From assembly GCA_016718565.1 (NCBI GenBank), contig JADKCZ010000001.1:62001-126000 (forward strand): 64,000 bases of DNA, read 5' to 3'. The translations under genes were made by a program, and so were the position numbers. This DNA comes from Anaeromyxobacter sp. GTDB lineage: Bacteria; Myxococcota; Myxococcia; Myxococcales; Anaeromyxobacteraceae. Shown piece after piece: positions 33,142 through 42,542 of this stretch (within the stretch, counting starts at the first letter, position 1; the number at the start of each line of letters is the position of its first letter). The notes beneath the pieces are model-generated. The model made no database searches, was not told the origin of the DNA, and saw only the letters and a program-made list of their open reading frames with translations.

Positions 33142-33259
33142 CCCCCTCACCCCGGCCCTCTCCCCAGGGGGGAGAGGGAGGCTCAAACTGAGGAGGAGCG
33201 CGGGCTCAATCTGGGCGCCCCCTCACCCCGACCCTCTCCCCCGGAGGGGGAGAGGGAGG
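33142..33259 (+). repeat. REP-like palindromes, two direct copies
   Basis: Two copies (33142-33180 and 33218-33259) of CCCCTCACCCCG[G/A]CCCTCTCCCC, each followed by its palindromic partner GGGGAGAGGGAGG. This resembles the widespread bacterial extragenic palindromes. Confidence 0.8.
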
Positions 33260-33269
33260 CTCAAACTTG

Positions 33270-33495
33270 GGAGGCTCAACCAGGGGGGGCTCAACCAGGG
33301 AGGCTCAACCAGGGAGGCTCAAACTCAACCAGGGAGGCTCAACCAGGGAGGCTCAACCAGGGAGGCTCAACCAGGGAGGCTCAACCAGGGAGGCTCAACC
33401 AGGGAGGCTCAACCAGGGAGGCTCAACCAGGGAGGCTCAACCAGGGAGGCTCAACCAGGGAGGCTCAACCAGGGAGGCTCAACCAGGGAGGCTCT
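33270..33495 (+). repeat. Minisatellite of a 14-bp unit
   Basis: About 15 copies of the unit AGGCTCAACCAGGG stand in tandem. The copies from about 33329 to 33489 are perfect. The first few have variants (a shortened unit, an extra AACTC). All three forward frames are open through it because 14 is not a multiple of 3 and the unit has no stop, so it is not evidence for coding. Confidence 0.95.
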
Positions 33496-33538
33496 ACCGG
33501 AGGAAGCCTCCACCGGGTGGAGGCTCAACAAGTCTGCT

Positions 33539-33582
33539 CCCTCTCCCCCAGCAGGCTGGGGGAGAGGGCAGGGGTGAGGGGG
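33539..33582 (-). repeat. REP-like palindrome, inverted copy
   Basis: The same palindrome as at 33142-33259, in the opposite orientation (CCCTCTCCCCC...GGGGGAGAGGG then AGGGGTGAGGGG). It closes the repeat block and lies 25 nt from the stop of the converging Fe-S oxidoreductase gene, where it may end transcripts. Confidence 0.8.
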
Positions 33583-33606
33583 CTCCCAGGAGCAGGTGCG
33601 GCCGCC

Positions 33607-35589
33607 TCAGCCCCGCGGCGCCTCGACCTTCGGCAGCCCCAGCGCCACCAGCTCGGCCACGTCCATGGCCCGCACCGTCTCCTCCTTGCCGGCGTCGGCG
33701 ATGCCGTCCTTCATCATGGTGAGGCAGAAGGGGCAGCCGGTGGCGATGACGCCGCCCTGCTCCCCGAGCGTGGCCACCGCCTCGTCCACCCGGTTCCGGT
33801 TGATGCGGGTGCCGAGCGTCTCCTCCAGCCACATGCGCCCGCCGCCGGCGCCGCAGCAGAAGCCCTGTCGGCCGCTGCGCTCCATCTCCAGCGGGGTGAT
33901 GCCGGCCGACCGGAGCGCCGCGCGCGGCGGCTCGACCACGCCGTTCCAGCGGGCCAGGTAGCAGGGGTCGTGGAAGGTGACGGCGGTGCCGGAGAGCCCC
34001 TCAGCCTGGCCGGGCGTGAGCCGCCGGTCGGCCACCAGCCGGGCGATCAGCTCGGCGTGGTGCACCACCTCGAAGCGGCCGCCGAAGTCGGGCAGCTCGT
34101 TCTTGATGGTGTTGAGGCAGTGGGGGCACTGCACCAGGATCTTCTTCACCCCGTGGCCGTTGAGCGTCTCGGTGAGCGCGGCGGCCTGCAGCTGGAACAG
34201 GTACTCGTTGCCCAGCCGCCGGGCGGCGTCGCCGGTGCAGGTCTCCTCCTCGCCCAGGATGGCGAAGGAGACCCCGGCCGCGCGCAGGATGGTGACGATG
34301 GCGCGCGAGACCTTCTTCTGCCGGTCGTCGAAGGCGCCGGCGCAGCCGACGAAGAACAGGTACTCGAACGGCGCGCCGGAGGAGGCGCGGGGCAGGTCGA
34401 GATCCTCGCACCACTCGGTGCGCTTGTTGGAGCCGATGCCCCAGGGGTTCCCCTGGGTCTCGATGCCCTTGAAGATGCGGGCCGCCTCGTCCGGGAAGAC
34501 CGAGTCCACCTGCACCGCCTGGCGGCGCAGGTCGATGAGGCGGGGCACGTTCTCGATGAGCACCGGGCAGGCGGTCTCGCACCAGCCGCAGGTGGTGCAG
34601 GCCCAGAAGGTCTCGGGCGGGATCACCTCGGAGAGCGGGGGCAGCGTGGCGGCCAGCGCCTCCCGGGCCGCGGGATCCCGGGCCCGCACCAGCGCCACCA
34701 GGTCCGGCCCCACCTCGCCGAGGTGGCGCCGCAGGGTGCGGTTGACCTCCTTGTGGCTGAGCGGCTTGCCGGTCACGTAGGTGGGGCAGTGGGTCTGGCA
34801 GCGGCCGCACTCGGTGCAGCTGTAGACGTCCCAGCCCTCCTTCCAGGAGAGGTCCTTCACGGTGGCGCTGCCGAAGCGGGCCCCCTCCGACTCCAGGTCG
34901 AGCTTCTCCAGCCGCGCCAGCGGGGGCGAGCGGCGGAAGAAGACGTTGGGCAGGGCGGTGACGATGTGGAAGTGCTTGCCGTGCGGCAGCACGTTGAGGA
35001 AGACCAGGATCAGCACCAGGTGCAGCCAGAAGCCGCCCTGGCGGAAGAACTCCACGCCGCCGGGGGAGAGCCCCAGGGCGCCGAGCGCCTCGGCGCGCTC
35101 GAAGGCCAGCTCGCTGAGCATCAGGCCCAGGATGAAGCCGAGGATGATCGTGCCCTCGGTGGAGGCGGTGACGCGGTCCGGCCTGGTCACCAGCCGCCGC
35201 CAGAGGAAGCCGACGGCGCCGACGATGGCGCCGTAGACCACCACGTCCTTCACCAGCGCATAGGCCTCGCCGAGCGCCGAGCCGGGCGCCAGGCCGGGCA
35301 GGTGGAAGTCCTCGGCGAAGCCCATGCCGAAGAGCGTGACGGTGCGCGCGCCGAGCACCACGAAGGCCGCGAAGAGCGCCACGTGGAGCAGGCCGGGGAC
35401 CCACTCCTCCGGGTCCAGCAGCCGCCGCTGGCCGAAGCCGAAGCGGAAGAGCGAGCCGAGCCGTGCCTCCGGATCGGAGACCCGGTCCACCCGCCGAAGG
35501 GCGAGGAGCGGGGCGAGGCGGACGAAGGCGGAGACCGCGAAGGCGGCCCCGCCGAGGAGCAGCAGGGCCGCGGTGAGCAGTGGGTTCAT
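33607..35589 (-). CDS. Membrane-bound Fe-S oxidoreductase, HdrD/EtfAB:quinone oxidoreductase type
   Basis: The 660-residue protein has an N-terminal membrane domain of about five or six helices (residues 1-210), like the cytochrome b-type NarI fold. Two [4Fe-4S] motifs follow, CTECGRCQTHCP (about 263) and CTTCGWCETACP (about 335). Two cysteine-rich CCG domains complete it, with CPHCLN, DPCYLARWN, FCCGAGGG and CPFCLTM. This layout fits proteins that pass electrons from electron-transfer flavoprotein or thiol donors to menaquinone. No etfAB genes adjoin it here. Confidence 0.85.
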   Translation of the reverse strand: MNPLLTAALLLLGGAAFAVSAFVRLAPLLALRRVDRVSDPEARLGSLFRFGFGQRRLLDPEEWVPGLLHVALFAAFVVLGARTVTLFGMGFAEDFHLPGLAPGSALGEAYALVKDVVVYGAIVGAVGFLWRRLVTRPDRVTASTEGTIILGFILGLMLSELAFERAEALGALGLSPGGVEFFRQGGFWLHLVLILVFLNVLPHGKHFHIVTALPNVFFRRSPPLARLEKLDLESEGARFGSATVKDLSWKEGWDVYSCTECGRCQTHCPTYVTGKPLSHKEVNRTLRRHLGEVGPDLVALVRARDPAAREALAATLPPLSEVIPPETFWACTTCGWCETACPVLIENVPRLIDLRRQAVQVDSVFPDEAARIFKGIETQGNPWGIGSNKRTEWCEDLDLPRASSGAPFEYLFFVGCAGAFDDRQKKVSRAIVTILRAAGVSFAILGEEETCTGDAARRLGNEYLFQLQAAALTETLNGHGVKKILVQCPHCLNTIKNELPDFGGRFEVVHHAELIARLVADRRLTPGQAEGLSGTAVTFHDPCYLARWNGVVEPPRAALRSAGITPLEMERSGRQGFCCGAGGGRMWLEETLGTRINRNRVDEAVATLGEQGGVIATGCPFCLTMMKDGIADAGKEETVRAMDVAELVALGLPKVEAPRG

Positions 35590-35596
35590 GGGTGGG

Positions 35597-36658
35597 TCAG
35601 CGCGGCGAGGGCGGCCGTGGGCGGTCGGACCTGGGCGGCGGGGCCTGGTCGTCCTTCTCCTTGTCGCCCTTCCTGTCCTTGTCCTTGTCCTTGGGCTTCT
35701 CGAGGTCCGGGACCTTGCCCTTCTCGCGGCCCCGGTCGACCGGCGTGCGGAAGACGGGCGGCGGCGTCCTGGGCGGGGCCGAGGGGGGCGGCGGGGCGAC
35801 GACCGGGGGGGCGGCTGGAGGCTGCCCTGGCTGCCGGAAGCCGGGCGGCGGCGTCACCGGCCCACCGCGGGGGGGATCGAACCGGGGTGGCTCGGGGCGG
35901 CCGGGGGGTGGCGTGACCTGGCCCGGGGGCGTGCCGCCGTGGCCGGGGGGCAGGGCGCCGTGGCCGGGGGCCTCGCCGGAGCGGCCCGGGGAGCCGCGGC
36001 CGTCGTCGCGGCCCCGGTCCCGGTCGCGATCGTCGTCCCGGTCGTTGTCGCGCGGCGGCCACGGGTTGGGACGGGGCGGCTCGGGGCGCACCGGGCCCGG
36101 GCCGGGGCGAGGCGGCGCGACCGGGCTCCAGCCAGGAGGCGCCGGGCGGTCCGGCGGGCGGGCGATGGGAGGCGCCACCCGGGGCGGCGGGGGGAGCGGG
36201 CGCGGCCAGTAGGCGGGCGGCGGCGGGCGGCCAGGGTTGTAGTCGCCGCGGTAGCGCCAGCCCCGGCCGCTCTGCCAGTGCCAGTCGCCGCTGCGCGGCG
36301 GGTAGTAGTCGTGCCGGTGCGGCCCGCTGAAGGGGCACCAGCCGCCGCCGGGCAGCGGGTGGCCGGTGTCGTAGAGGAACTCGAACGGCCCGCGGTAGTA
36401 GAGGTAGCCGTTGTCGCGCTCGTACCAGTCCTCGCGGTCCGGCCCGTACTCGTGGGTGTGCGGCCCCTGCAGGTAGCACCACCCGCCGCCGAAGGCCTCG
36501 GGGATGAAGTGCTGGTCCCAGTAGGAGATCTGGACCGGCCGCGGCGGCAGCGGGGCCGGCGGCGGCGCGCCGACCGCCACCGGGTCGTAGGGGCCGTGGC
36601 CGACGTAGCAGCCAGCCAGCAGGACGGCGGGGATGAGGGCGAGCAGGGTGCGCTTCAT
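35597..36658 (-). CDS. Proline-rich, low-complexity lipoprotein
   Basis: The 353-residue protein has a lipoprotein signal (MKRTLLALIPAVLLAGC). An N-terminal part (25-150) is rich in Tyr, Trp, Gly, His and Pro (WCYLQGPHTHEYGPDREDWY, repeated as WCPFSGPHRHDYYPP). The remaining 200 residues are a disordered Pro/Arg/Gly/Asp stretch with a Lys/Asp-rich end (KPKDKDKDRKGDKEKDD). The two GPH[TR]H copies look like a small duplicated envelope motif. I do not recognise a family. It should be an outer-membrane lipoprotein. Confidence 0.7.
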   Translation of the reverse strand: MKRTLLALIPAVLLAGCYVGHGPYDPVAVGAPPPAPLPPRPVQISYWDQHFIPEAFGGGWCYLQGPHTHEYGPDREDWYERDNGYLYYRGPFEFLYDTGHPLPGGGWCPFSGPHRHDYYPPRSGDWHWQSGRGWRYRGDYNPGRPPPPAYWPRPLPPPPRVAPPIARPPDRPAPPGWSPVAPPRPGPGPVRPEPPRPNPWPPRDNDRDDDRDRDRGRDDGRGSPGRSGEAPGHGALPPGHGGTPPGQVTPPPGRPEPPRFDPPRGGPVTPPPGFRQPGQPPAAPPVVAPPPPSAPPRTPPPVFRTPVDRGREKGKVPDLEKPKDKDKDRKGDKEKDDQAPPPRSDRPRPPSPR

Positions 36659-36810
36659 GGGGTGGACTCCTCCGCGAGGGGGGGACCCTCTGCCAGCGGG
36701 GACGCTCCGGGAGGCTCTGCCATTCAGGGCGGGAGCGCAAGGGATTGTCGCGGCGCGTCAGGGGGCCGCAGCGCCCCGGGACGCCCCGGCCGAGGCGCCG
36801 CCCCGCCCGC

Positions 36811-37794
36811 CTAGAGCAGGTGCCCGCCGGCCGGGCCGCTGGTGCGGGCGAAGGCGAACTCCACCGCGTGGCCCACGTAGAGCGAGGCGATGTCGAGGCC
36901 GGTGGCGGCCTCCAGCCCCTCGAACCCCGGGGAGCTGTTCACCTCCATGATCTTGGGGCCGGTGCGCGCCTCCAGCATGTCCACCCCGGCCACCTCCAGC
37001 CCCATGACCCGCGCCGCCTTGACCGCCACCTCGGCGTAGTCGCGCGGCAGGTCGAGGGCGGTGGCCTCCCCGCCGCGGTGGATGTTGGAGCGGAACTCGC
37101 CGGCGCGGGCGGTGCGGCGCATGGCGGCCACCACCCGGTCGCCGATGACCAGCGCCCGCACGTCCTTGCCGCGCGACTCGGCCACCAGCTCCTGCAGGAT
37201 GATCTCCTGGCCCAGGGTCCAGAGGGTGTCGAGCAGCCCCTCCACCTCGGCCATGGTGGAGGCGATCATCACCCCCACGCCCTGGGTGCCCTGGATGAGC
37301 TTCACGATGCAGGGCAGCCCGCCGATCATCTCCACCGCCGCCGGCACCTCGTCGCGGTAGCGGCACATGGCGGTGCGAGGGATGTCGATGCCGAAGCGCG
37401 ACAGGAGCTGCAGGGCGCGCAGCTTGTCCCGCGAGCGGGCGATGGGGGTGGCGGCGGCCAGCACCGGCACGCCCATGAGGTCGAGCTGGTTCACCACCGA
37501 CAGCCCGTAGCCGGTGATGGAGGCGCCGATGCGCGGGATGGCCACGTGCACCCGGCGCGGCTCCAGCTCCTCGCCGCGGTAGAAGAGGCGCGGCCGGTCG
37601 CGCCCCAGCACCATGTCGCAGCGCAGGGTGTCGAGCACCCGCGGGGCGTGGCCCTGGGCGCGGGCCGCCGCCACCAGCCGCCGGGTGGAGTGGAGCTTGG
37701 CGTTGCGCGAGAGGATCACCACGCCCAGCCGGGTGGGGGCGGCGCGGCGGCGGCGCGCGGGGGGCTTCACGGCCCGGGACTTGGCGCTCGCCAT
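36811..37794 (-). CDS. RimK-family ATP-grasp ligase
   Basis: Ligases of this family add glutamate (or similar amino acids) to a carboxylate, as RimK does to ribosomal protein S6 C-termini. The 327-residue protein has a basic N-terminus, GVVILSRNAKLHSTRRLV, the ATP-grasp loops (PCIVKLIQGTQGVGV) and the Mg-binding KIMEVNSSPGFEGLE. Start ATG 37794 was chosen because the upstream extension is low-complexity and runs into the ileS promoter region. It is divergent from ileS. The true substrate cannot be told. Confidence 0.88.
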   Translation of the reverse strand: MASAKSRAVKPPARRRRAAPTRLGVVILSRNAKLHSTRRLVAAARAQGHAPRVLDTLRCDMVLGRDRPRLFYRGEELEPRRVHVAIPRIGASITGYGLSVVNQLDLMGVPVLAAATPIARSRDKLRALQLLSRFGIDIPRTAMCRYRDEVPAAVEMIGGLPCIVKLIQGTQGVGVMIASTMAEVEGLLDTLWTLGQEIILQELVAESRGKDVRALVIGDRVVAAMRRTARAGEFRSNIHRGGEATALDLPRDYAEVAVKAARVMGLEVAGVDMLEARTGPKIMEVNSSPGFEGLEAATGLDIASLYVGHAVEFAFARTSGPAGGHLL

Positions 37795-37870
37795 GGGGAA
37801 GGCGAGGGTAGCCCCGCGCCCGGCGGGTGGCAACGCGGCGTTGCGCGCCGCGCGCGGGCGGCCCGCTTCG

Positions 37871-37899
37871 TTGATCGGATGGGCCGCCGCTGCTAGAAC
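37871..37899 (+). promoter_or_regulatory. ileS promoter
   Basis: TTGATC (37871-37876), a 17-bp spacer and TAGAAC (37894-37899) lie 23 nt before the ileS GTG. A GAGGGA ribosome site follows. No T-box is visible. Confidence 0.7.
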
Positions 37900-37922
37900 C
37901 GCTGTCTTTCCGAGGGACAAGC

Positions 37923-40769
37923 GTGGACTACAAGGACACGATCCAGCTGCCGAAGACCGACTTCCCGATGAAGGCCAACCTGGCGCAGCGGGAGCCGGAG
38001 ACCCTGCGCGGCTGGGAGGCGTCCGGCCTCTTCGCCAGGGTGGTGGCCCGCAACGCGGCCCGCCCGGGGGCCAAGCGGTTCGTGCTGCACGACGGGCCGC
38101 CCTACGCCAACGGGGACATCCACATCGGCCACGCCCTCAACAAGATCCTCAAGGACGTGATCGTCAAGTACCGCAACCTGAAGGGCGAGGTGGCGGACTA
38201 CGTCCCCGGCTGGGACTGCCACGGCCTGCCCATCGAGCTGAAGGTCGACAAGGAGCTGGGGCCGAAGAAGCGCGAGATGGACCGGCCGGCCGTCATCGGC
38301 GCCTGCCGCAGCTACGCGCAGAAGTGGATCGAGCGGCAGCGCGACGCCTTCCGCCGGCTGGGCGTCTTCGGCCGCTGGGACGCGCCCTACGCCACCATGA
38401 ACAAGGGCTACGAGGCCGACACGGTGCGGGCGCTGGCGCGCGCCGCCGAGCGCGGCTTCCTCTTCCGCGGCAAGAAGCCGGTCTACTGGTGCATCACCGA
38501 CCGGACCGCGCTGGCCGAGGCGGAGGTGGAGTACGAGAACCACGTCTCGCCCTCCATCTACGTGGCCTTCGACCTCACGGCGCCGCTGCCCGACGCCGGG
38601 CTGGCGGGCCGGGCGGCCCGGCTGGTCATCTGGACCACCACCCCCTGGACCCTGCCGGCCAACCTGGCGGTGGCGGCCCACCCGGACCTCACCTACGTGG
38701 CCTACGACCTCTCCGGCACGGTGGTGGTGGTGGCCAAGGACCTGCTGGCCGGCTTCCTGGCCGACTGCGCGCCCGGCGAGCTGACCACCCAGGACGTGCC
38801 GGCGCCCCACTCGCCGGCGGCCCACGGGGCGGCCACCGGCGGCGGCGGCGTGCTGGCGGTGGCGGCGCTGCGCCACCCGGAGCGGGTGCTGGCCTACTTC
38901 GAGGGGAGGCAGCTGGAGGGGCTCTCCTACCAGCACCCGTTCATGGGGCGGCGGTCGCCGGTGATCCTGGGCGACCACGTCACCCTGGAGGCCGGCACCG
39001 GCCTGGTCCACACCGCGCCGGGGCACGGCGCCGAGGACTACCAGGTGGGCCTGAAGTACAAGCTGGAGGTCCTGAACCCGGTGGACGGCGCCGGCGTCTT
39101 CACCGAGGCGGCCGGCCGCTACGCCGGCAAGAAGATCTTCGACGCCAACAAGGAGATCGTGGCCGACCTGTTCGCCTCCGGCCACCTGCTCTCCGACCCC
39201 GGCGCCAAGCTGGAGCACAGCTACCCGCACTGCTGGCGCTGCCACCACCCGGTGGTGTTCCGCGCCACCGACCAGTGGTTCCTCTCGCTGGACCACCTCG
39301 ACATGCGCGCGCAGGCGCTGGCCGAGATCGACAAGGTCCAGTGGATCCCGCACTGGGGGCGAGACCGCATCCACAACATGATCGAGAACCGCCCCGACTG
39401 GTGCCTGTCGCGCCAGCGCACCTGGGGCGTGCCCATCCCGGTCTTCTACTGCCAGGGCTGCGCCGAGCCGCTGGTGTCGCCGGCGGTGATGAACCGGGTG
39501 GCCGACACCTTCGAGCAGGAGGGCATCGAGGCCTGGTACCGGCGGCCGCCGGGCGACTTCACCCAGGGCGCCACCTGCGCCGGCTGCGGCGGCGCCGCCT
39601 TCCGGCGCGAGCAGGACATCCTGGACGTCTGGTGGGACTCGGGCGTCTCCTGGGCGGCGGTGGCCGAGCGCGACCCGGGCATGGGCGCGCCGGTGGACCT
39701 CTACCTGGAGGGCTCCGACCAGCACCGCGGCTGGTTCCACTCCTCGCTGCTCACCGGCGTGGCCATCCGCGGCCAGGCGCCCTACCGGGCGGTGCTGACC
39801 CACGGCTTCGTGCTCGACGGCCAGGGCAAGGCCATGTCGAAGAGCCTGGGCAACACGGTGGCGCCCGAGGAGGTCATCAAGAAGTACGGCGCCGACGTGC
39901 TGCGGCTGTGGGTGGCCGCCTCCGACTACCGCGACGACGTGCGGGTCAGCGACGAGATCCTCTCCGGCCTGGCGGAGGGCTACCGCAAGATCCGCAACAC
40001 CATCCGCTACGCCCTGGGCGCGGTGGACGGCTTCGACCCGGCGCGCCACGCCGTGCCGCTGGCCGAGCTCGAGCCGCTGGATCGCTGGGCCATGGGGCGG
40101 CTGGCCGCCTGGGCCGAGAAGGTCACCCGGGCCTACGAGGAGTACGAGTTCCACGTGGCCTACCACGCCACCATCCAGCTCTGCTCGGTGGAGCTGTCGG
40201 CCCTCTACTTCGACATCGTCAAGGACCGGCTCTACACCGCCCGGCAGGACGGGAAGGCGCGGCGCAGCGCCCAGACGGTGCTCTGGGCGGTGGCGCACGA
40301 CCTGATGGTGCTGCTGGCCCCGGTCATCTCCTTCACCGCCAGCGAGGCCTGGGGCCACCTGCCCGGCCGCGAGGAGGAGTCGGTGTTCCTGGCCGGCCTG
40401 CCGCGCCGCGAGCGGCCGGCCGACGCCGACGCCCTGGAGGCGCGCTACGGCGCCCTCTTCGAGCTGCGGGCGGCGGCGGGGCCGGCGCTGGAGCGGGCCC
40501 GCGAGCAGAAGCTCATCGGCAAGAGCCTGGAGGCCTGCCTGACCCTCACCAGCAGCGGCGAGCAGCGGGCCCTGCTGGAGGCCAACCGGGCCGAGCTGCC
40601 GGCGCTGCTCATCGTCTCCAAGGTGGTGCTGGCCGACGGCCCGCCCGGCGTGGTGGTGTCGCTGGCGCCCGGCCAGAAGTGCGCCCGCTGCTGGGTGCAG
40701 GCCGAGGACGTGGGGGCCAGCGCCGAGCACCCCACCATCTGCGGCAAGTGCCTGGCGGCGCTGGCGTGA
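37923..40769 (+). CDS. ileS: Isoleucyl-tRNA synthetase
   Basis: Charges tRNA-Ile and proofreads valine. The 948-residue protein from GTG 37923 has the class I motif HIGHALNKILKD, the CP1 editing domain (WTTTPWTLPAN), KMSKS-type GKAMSKSLGNTV, and a C-terminal zinc knuckle (CARCW...CGKC). Length is normal. It is followed 11 nt later by lspA, so ileS-lspA-lgt form an operon. Confidence 0.98.
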   Translation: MDYKDTIQLPKTDFPMKANLAQREPETLRGWEASGLFARVVARNAARPGAKRFVLHDGPPYANGDIHIGHALNKILKDVIVKYRNLKGEVADYVPGWDCHGLPIELKVDKELGPKKREMDRPAVIGACRSYAQKWIERQRDAFRRLGVFGRWDAPYATMNKGYEADTVRALARAAERGFLFRGKKPVYWCITDRTALAEAEVEYENHVSPSIYVAFDLTAPLPDAGLAGRAARLVIWTTTPWTLPANLAVAAHPDLTYVAYDLSGTVVVVAKDLLAGFLADCAPGELTTQDVPAPHSPAAHGAATGGGGVLAVAALRHPERVLAYFEGRQLEGLSYQHPFMGRRSPVILGDHVTLEAGTGLVHTAPGHGAEDYQVGLKYKLEVLNPVDGAGVFTEAAGRYAGKKIFDANKEIVADLFASGHLLSDPGAKLEHSYPHCWRCHHPVVFRATDQWFLSLDHLDMRAQALAEIDKVQWIPHWGRDRIHNMIENRPDWCLSRQRTWGVPIPVFYCQGCAEPLVSPAVMNRVADTFEQEGIEAWYRRPPGDFTQGATCAGCGGAAFRREQDILDVWWDSGVSWAAVAERDPGMGAPVDLYLEGSDQHRGWFHSSLLTGVAIRGQAPYRAVLTHGFVLDGQGKAMSKSLGNTVAPEEVIKKYGADVLRLWVAASDYRDDVRVSDEILSGLAEGYRKIRNTIRYALGAVDGFDPARHAVPLAELEPLDRWAMGRLAAWAEKVTRAYEEYEFHVAYHATIQLCSVELSALYFDIVKDRLYTARQDGKARRSAQTVLWAVAHDLMVLLAPVISFTASEAWGHLPGREEESVFLAGLPRRERPADADALEARYGALFELRAAAGPALERAREQKLIGKSLEACLTLTSSGEQRALLEANRAELPALLIVSKVVLADGPPGVVVSLAPGQKCARCWVQAEDVGASAEHPTICGKCLAALA

Positions 40770-40780
40770 GCGGAGGCGGC

Positions 40781-41359
40781 ATGTCGAGGTGGCGGCTGCT
40801 GGTGGTGATCCTGGTGACCGGCCTGCTGGCCGACCAGGCCAGCAAGTTCCTGGCGGTGGACCGGCTCACCACCGCGCTCGATCGGACCGGCGCCGGGCTG
40901 ACCGACCGGGTGAAGGGCTTCTACGCGCTGCAGCACCTGGAGCGGTACGCCACCGACCCGCACGTGGTCTGGGCGCCCATGTGGCGCATGCGCTACGTGG
41001 AGAACCCCGGGGCCGCCTGGGGCTTCCTCCGCGACATGGACCTGCGCACCCGCACCCTCTTCTTCGGGGCGGTGGTGCTGGCGGCCACGGCCTTCATCCT
41101 GCTCTACGTGAAGCGCCTGCCGGCGGGGCAGCGGCTGCAGCAGGCGGCGCTCTCCCTGGTGCTCTCCGGGGCCTGGGGCAACTACGTCGACCGGCTGGCC
41201 CGCGGCTACGTGGTGGACTTCGTGGACTGGCACTGGTGGCGCCGGCCGGACCTCGCCTGGCCCACCTTCAACGTGGCCGACTCGCTGATCGTGGTGGGGG
41301 TGGCGCTGCTGCTGCTCTTCCCCGGCCCGAAGCCGGAGGCCCCGGCCGCCCGGGAATGA
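40781..41359 (+). CDS. lspA: Signal peptidase II (lipoprotein signal peptidase)
   Basis: Aspartyl protease that removes the signal from prolipoproteins in the inner membrane. The 192-residue protein has four membrane segments and the conserved GNYVDRL and FNVADS with the two catalytic aspartates. ATG 40781 has GGAGG 4 nt upstream. An alternative GTG at 40766 would overlap the ileS stop. It has a longer loop (about residues 30-65) than E. coli LspA. Confidence 0.96.
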   Translation: MSRWRLLVVILVTGLLADQASKFLAVDRLTTALDRTGAGLTDRVKGFYALQHLERYATDPHVVWAPMWRMRYVENPGAAWGFLRDMDLRTRTLFFGAVVLAATAFILLYVKRLPAGQRLQQAALSLVLSGAWGNYVDRLARGYVVDFVDWHWWRRPDLAWPTFNVADSLIVVGVALLLLFPGPKPEAPAARE

Positions 41360-41398
41360 ACCCGGGCCCCCGCGCCTTCTCTCCCCCGAAGGATCACG

Positions 41399-42481
41399 AT
41401 GCTCCCCGTCCTCTTCTCGATCGTCATCCCGGCCTGGCTGGCCAAGCCGGCGGTGGGCCTGGCCGTGCTGGTGCTGGTGGTGGGCCGCGCCCTGGCCTAC
41501 CTGCGCCGGGCCAAGGCCGACGGCCACCCGGTCTCCTTCCTGCAGGCCCTCAAGGACGACGCCTGGGTCATCGCGGCCCTGGTGGCGGCGGGGCTCGGGC
41601 TCTGGCGGGGTGGCCTGCTCGACCGTGAGCTGCGCCTGCCGCTGCACACCTACGGCCTGCTGATCGCCACCGGCTTCATCGTGGGCATCGGCCTGGCGCA
41701 GCGCGAGGCCAGGCGGCGCGGCCAGGACCCCGAGCGGATCGCCGACCTCTCCTTCTGGATCCTGGTGGCGGCGCTGGTGGGCAGCCGCGTCTACTTCATC
41801 CTGGTCAACTGGCGCGACTACTTCGAGGCCGGCACCTTCCTGGTGGCGACGCCCCTCGGGCGCATCCCGCGGGTGCTGGCCATCTGGGAGGGCGGGCTGG
41901 TCTTCTACGGCGGCTTCCTGGGGGCGGCGGCGGCGGCCTGGCTCTACCTGCGCAAGCACCGGATGGACTTCCTGGCGCACGCCGACACCCTCATCCCCAG
42001 CGTGGCCATCGGCCACTTCTTCGGGCGGCTCGGCTGCTTCGGGGCCGGCTGCTGCTGGGGCGACGTGGCGCACGCCCACCTGCCGTGGCTGGCCGAGTTC
42101 CCGCCCGAGTCGCTGGCCTTCCAGACCTTCGCCGGCCGCCCCGATCCGGCCGCCTTCCTGGCGGCCGACCGCCTGCACACCCTGCCGCTGCACCCGACGC
42201 AGCTCTACGAGTCGTTCGGCGAGCTGGGGCTGTTCCTCCTGCTGGTGCTCTGGGTGCGGCCGCGCAAGCGCTTCCACGGCGAGGTGCTGGCCACCTGGCT
42301 GATGGCCTACGCGGTGCTGCGCACCGTGGTGGAGGCCTTCCGCGGCGACGTGGAGCGCGGCGTGGTGCTCGGGCTGGGCGTCGGGCAGTGGACCTCGATC
42401 GTGATCTTCGCCGCCGGCGCCGCCGTGTTCGCGACCGGCTGGCGCAAGCGCCAGGCGCGCCTGGCCGCCGAGGCCACCTGA
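41399..42481 (+). CDS. lgt: Prolipoprotein diacylglyceryl transferase
   Basis: Transfers diacylglyceryl from phosphatidylglycerol to the lipobox cysteine, the step before LspA. The 360-residue protein has about seven membrane helices. Family motifs are IWEGGLVFYGGFLGA, GHFFGRLGCFGAGCCWG and HPTQLYES. The N-terminal 80 residues, with one extra helix and a charged loop, extend beyond the E. coli protein. It follows lspA, so both lipoprotein-maturation enzymes come from one operon. Confidence 0.95.
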   Translation: MLPVLFSIVIPAWLAKPAVGLAVLVLVVGRALAYLRRAKADGHPVSFLQALKDDAWVIAALVAAGLGLWRGGLLDRELRLPLHTYGLLIATGFIVGIGLAQREARRRGQDPERIADLSFWILVAALVGSRVYFILVNWRDYFEAGTFLVATPLGRIPRVLAIWEGGLVFYGGFLGAAAAAWLYLRKHRMDFLAHADTLIPSVAIGHFFGRLGCFGAGCCWGDVAHAHLPWLAEFPPESLAFQTFAGRPDPAAFLAADRLHTLPLHPTQLYESFGELGLFLLLVLWVRPRKRFHGEVLATWLMAYAVLRTVVEAFRGDVERGVVLGLGVGQWTSIVIFAAGAAVFATGWRKRQARLAAEAT

Positions 42482-42542
42482 GCGGCCGGCGCGGCCCGGC
42501 CGGCGCGTTGCTCCAGCCCTGACCGGCCGATAGACTCGCCCG

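Noticed and set aside
33270..33495. CRISPR array
   Set aside because: The repeat is tandem with no spacers, and no cas genes are near.
33267..33577. Long open frames in all three plus frames through the minisatellite
   Set aside because: A 14-bp unit without stops opens every frame and gives the same 14-residue peptide repeat; no start site or family support.
37923..37940. FLAG-like DYKD at the start of IleS
   Set aside because: MDYKDTIQLPKTDFPMKANL is the ordinary N-terminus of this synthetase family.
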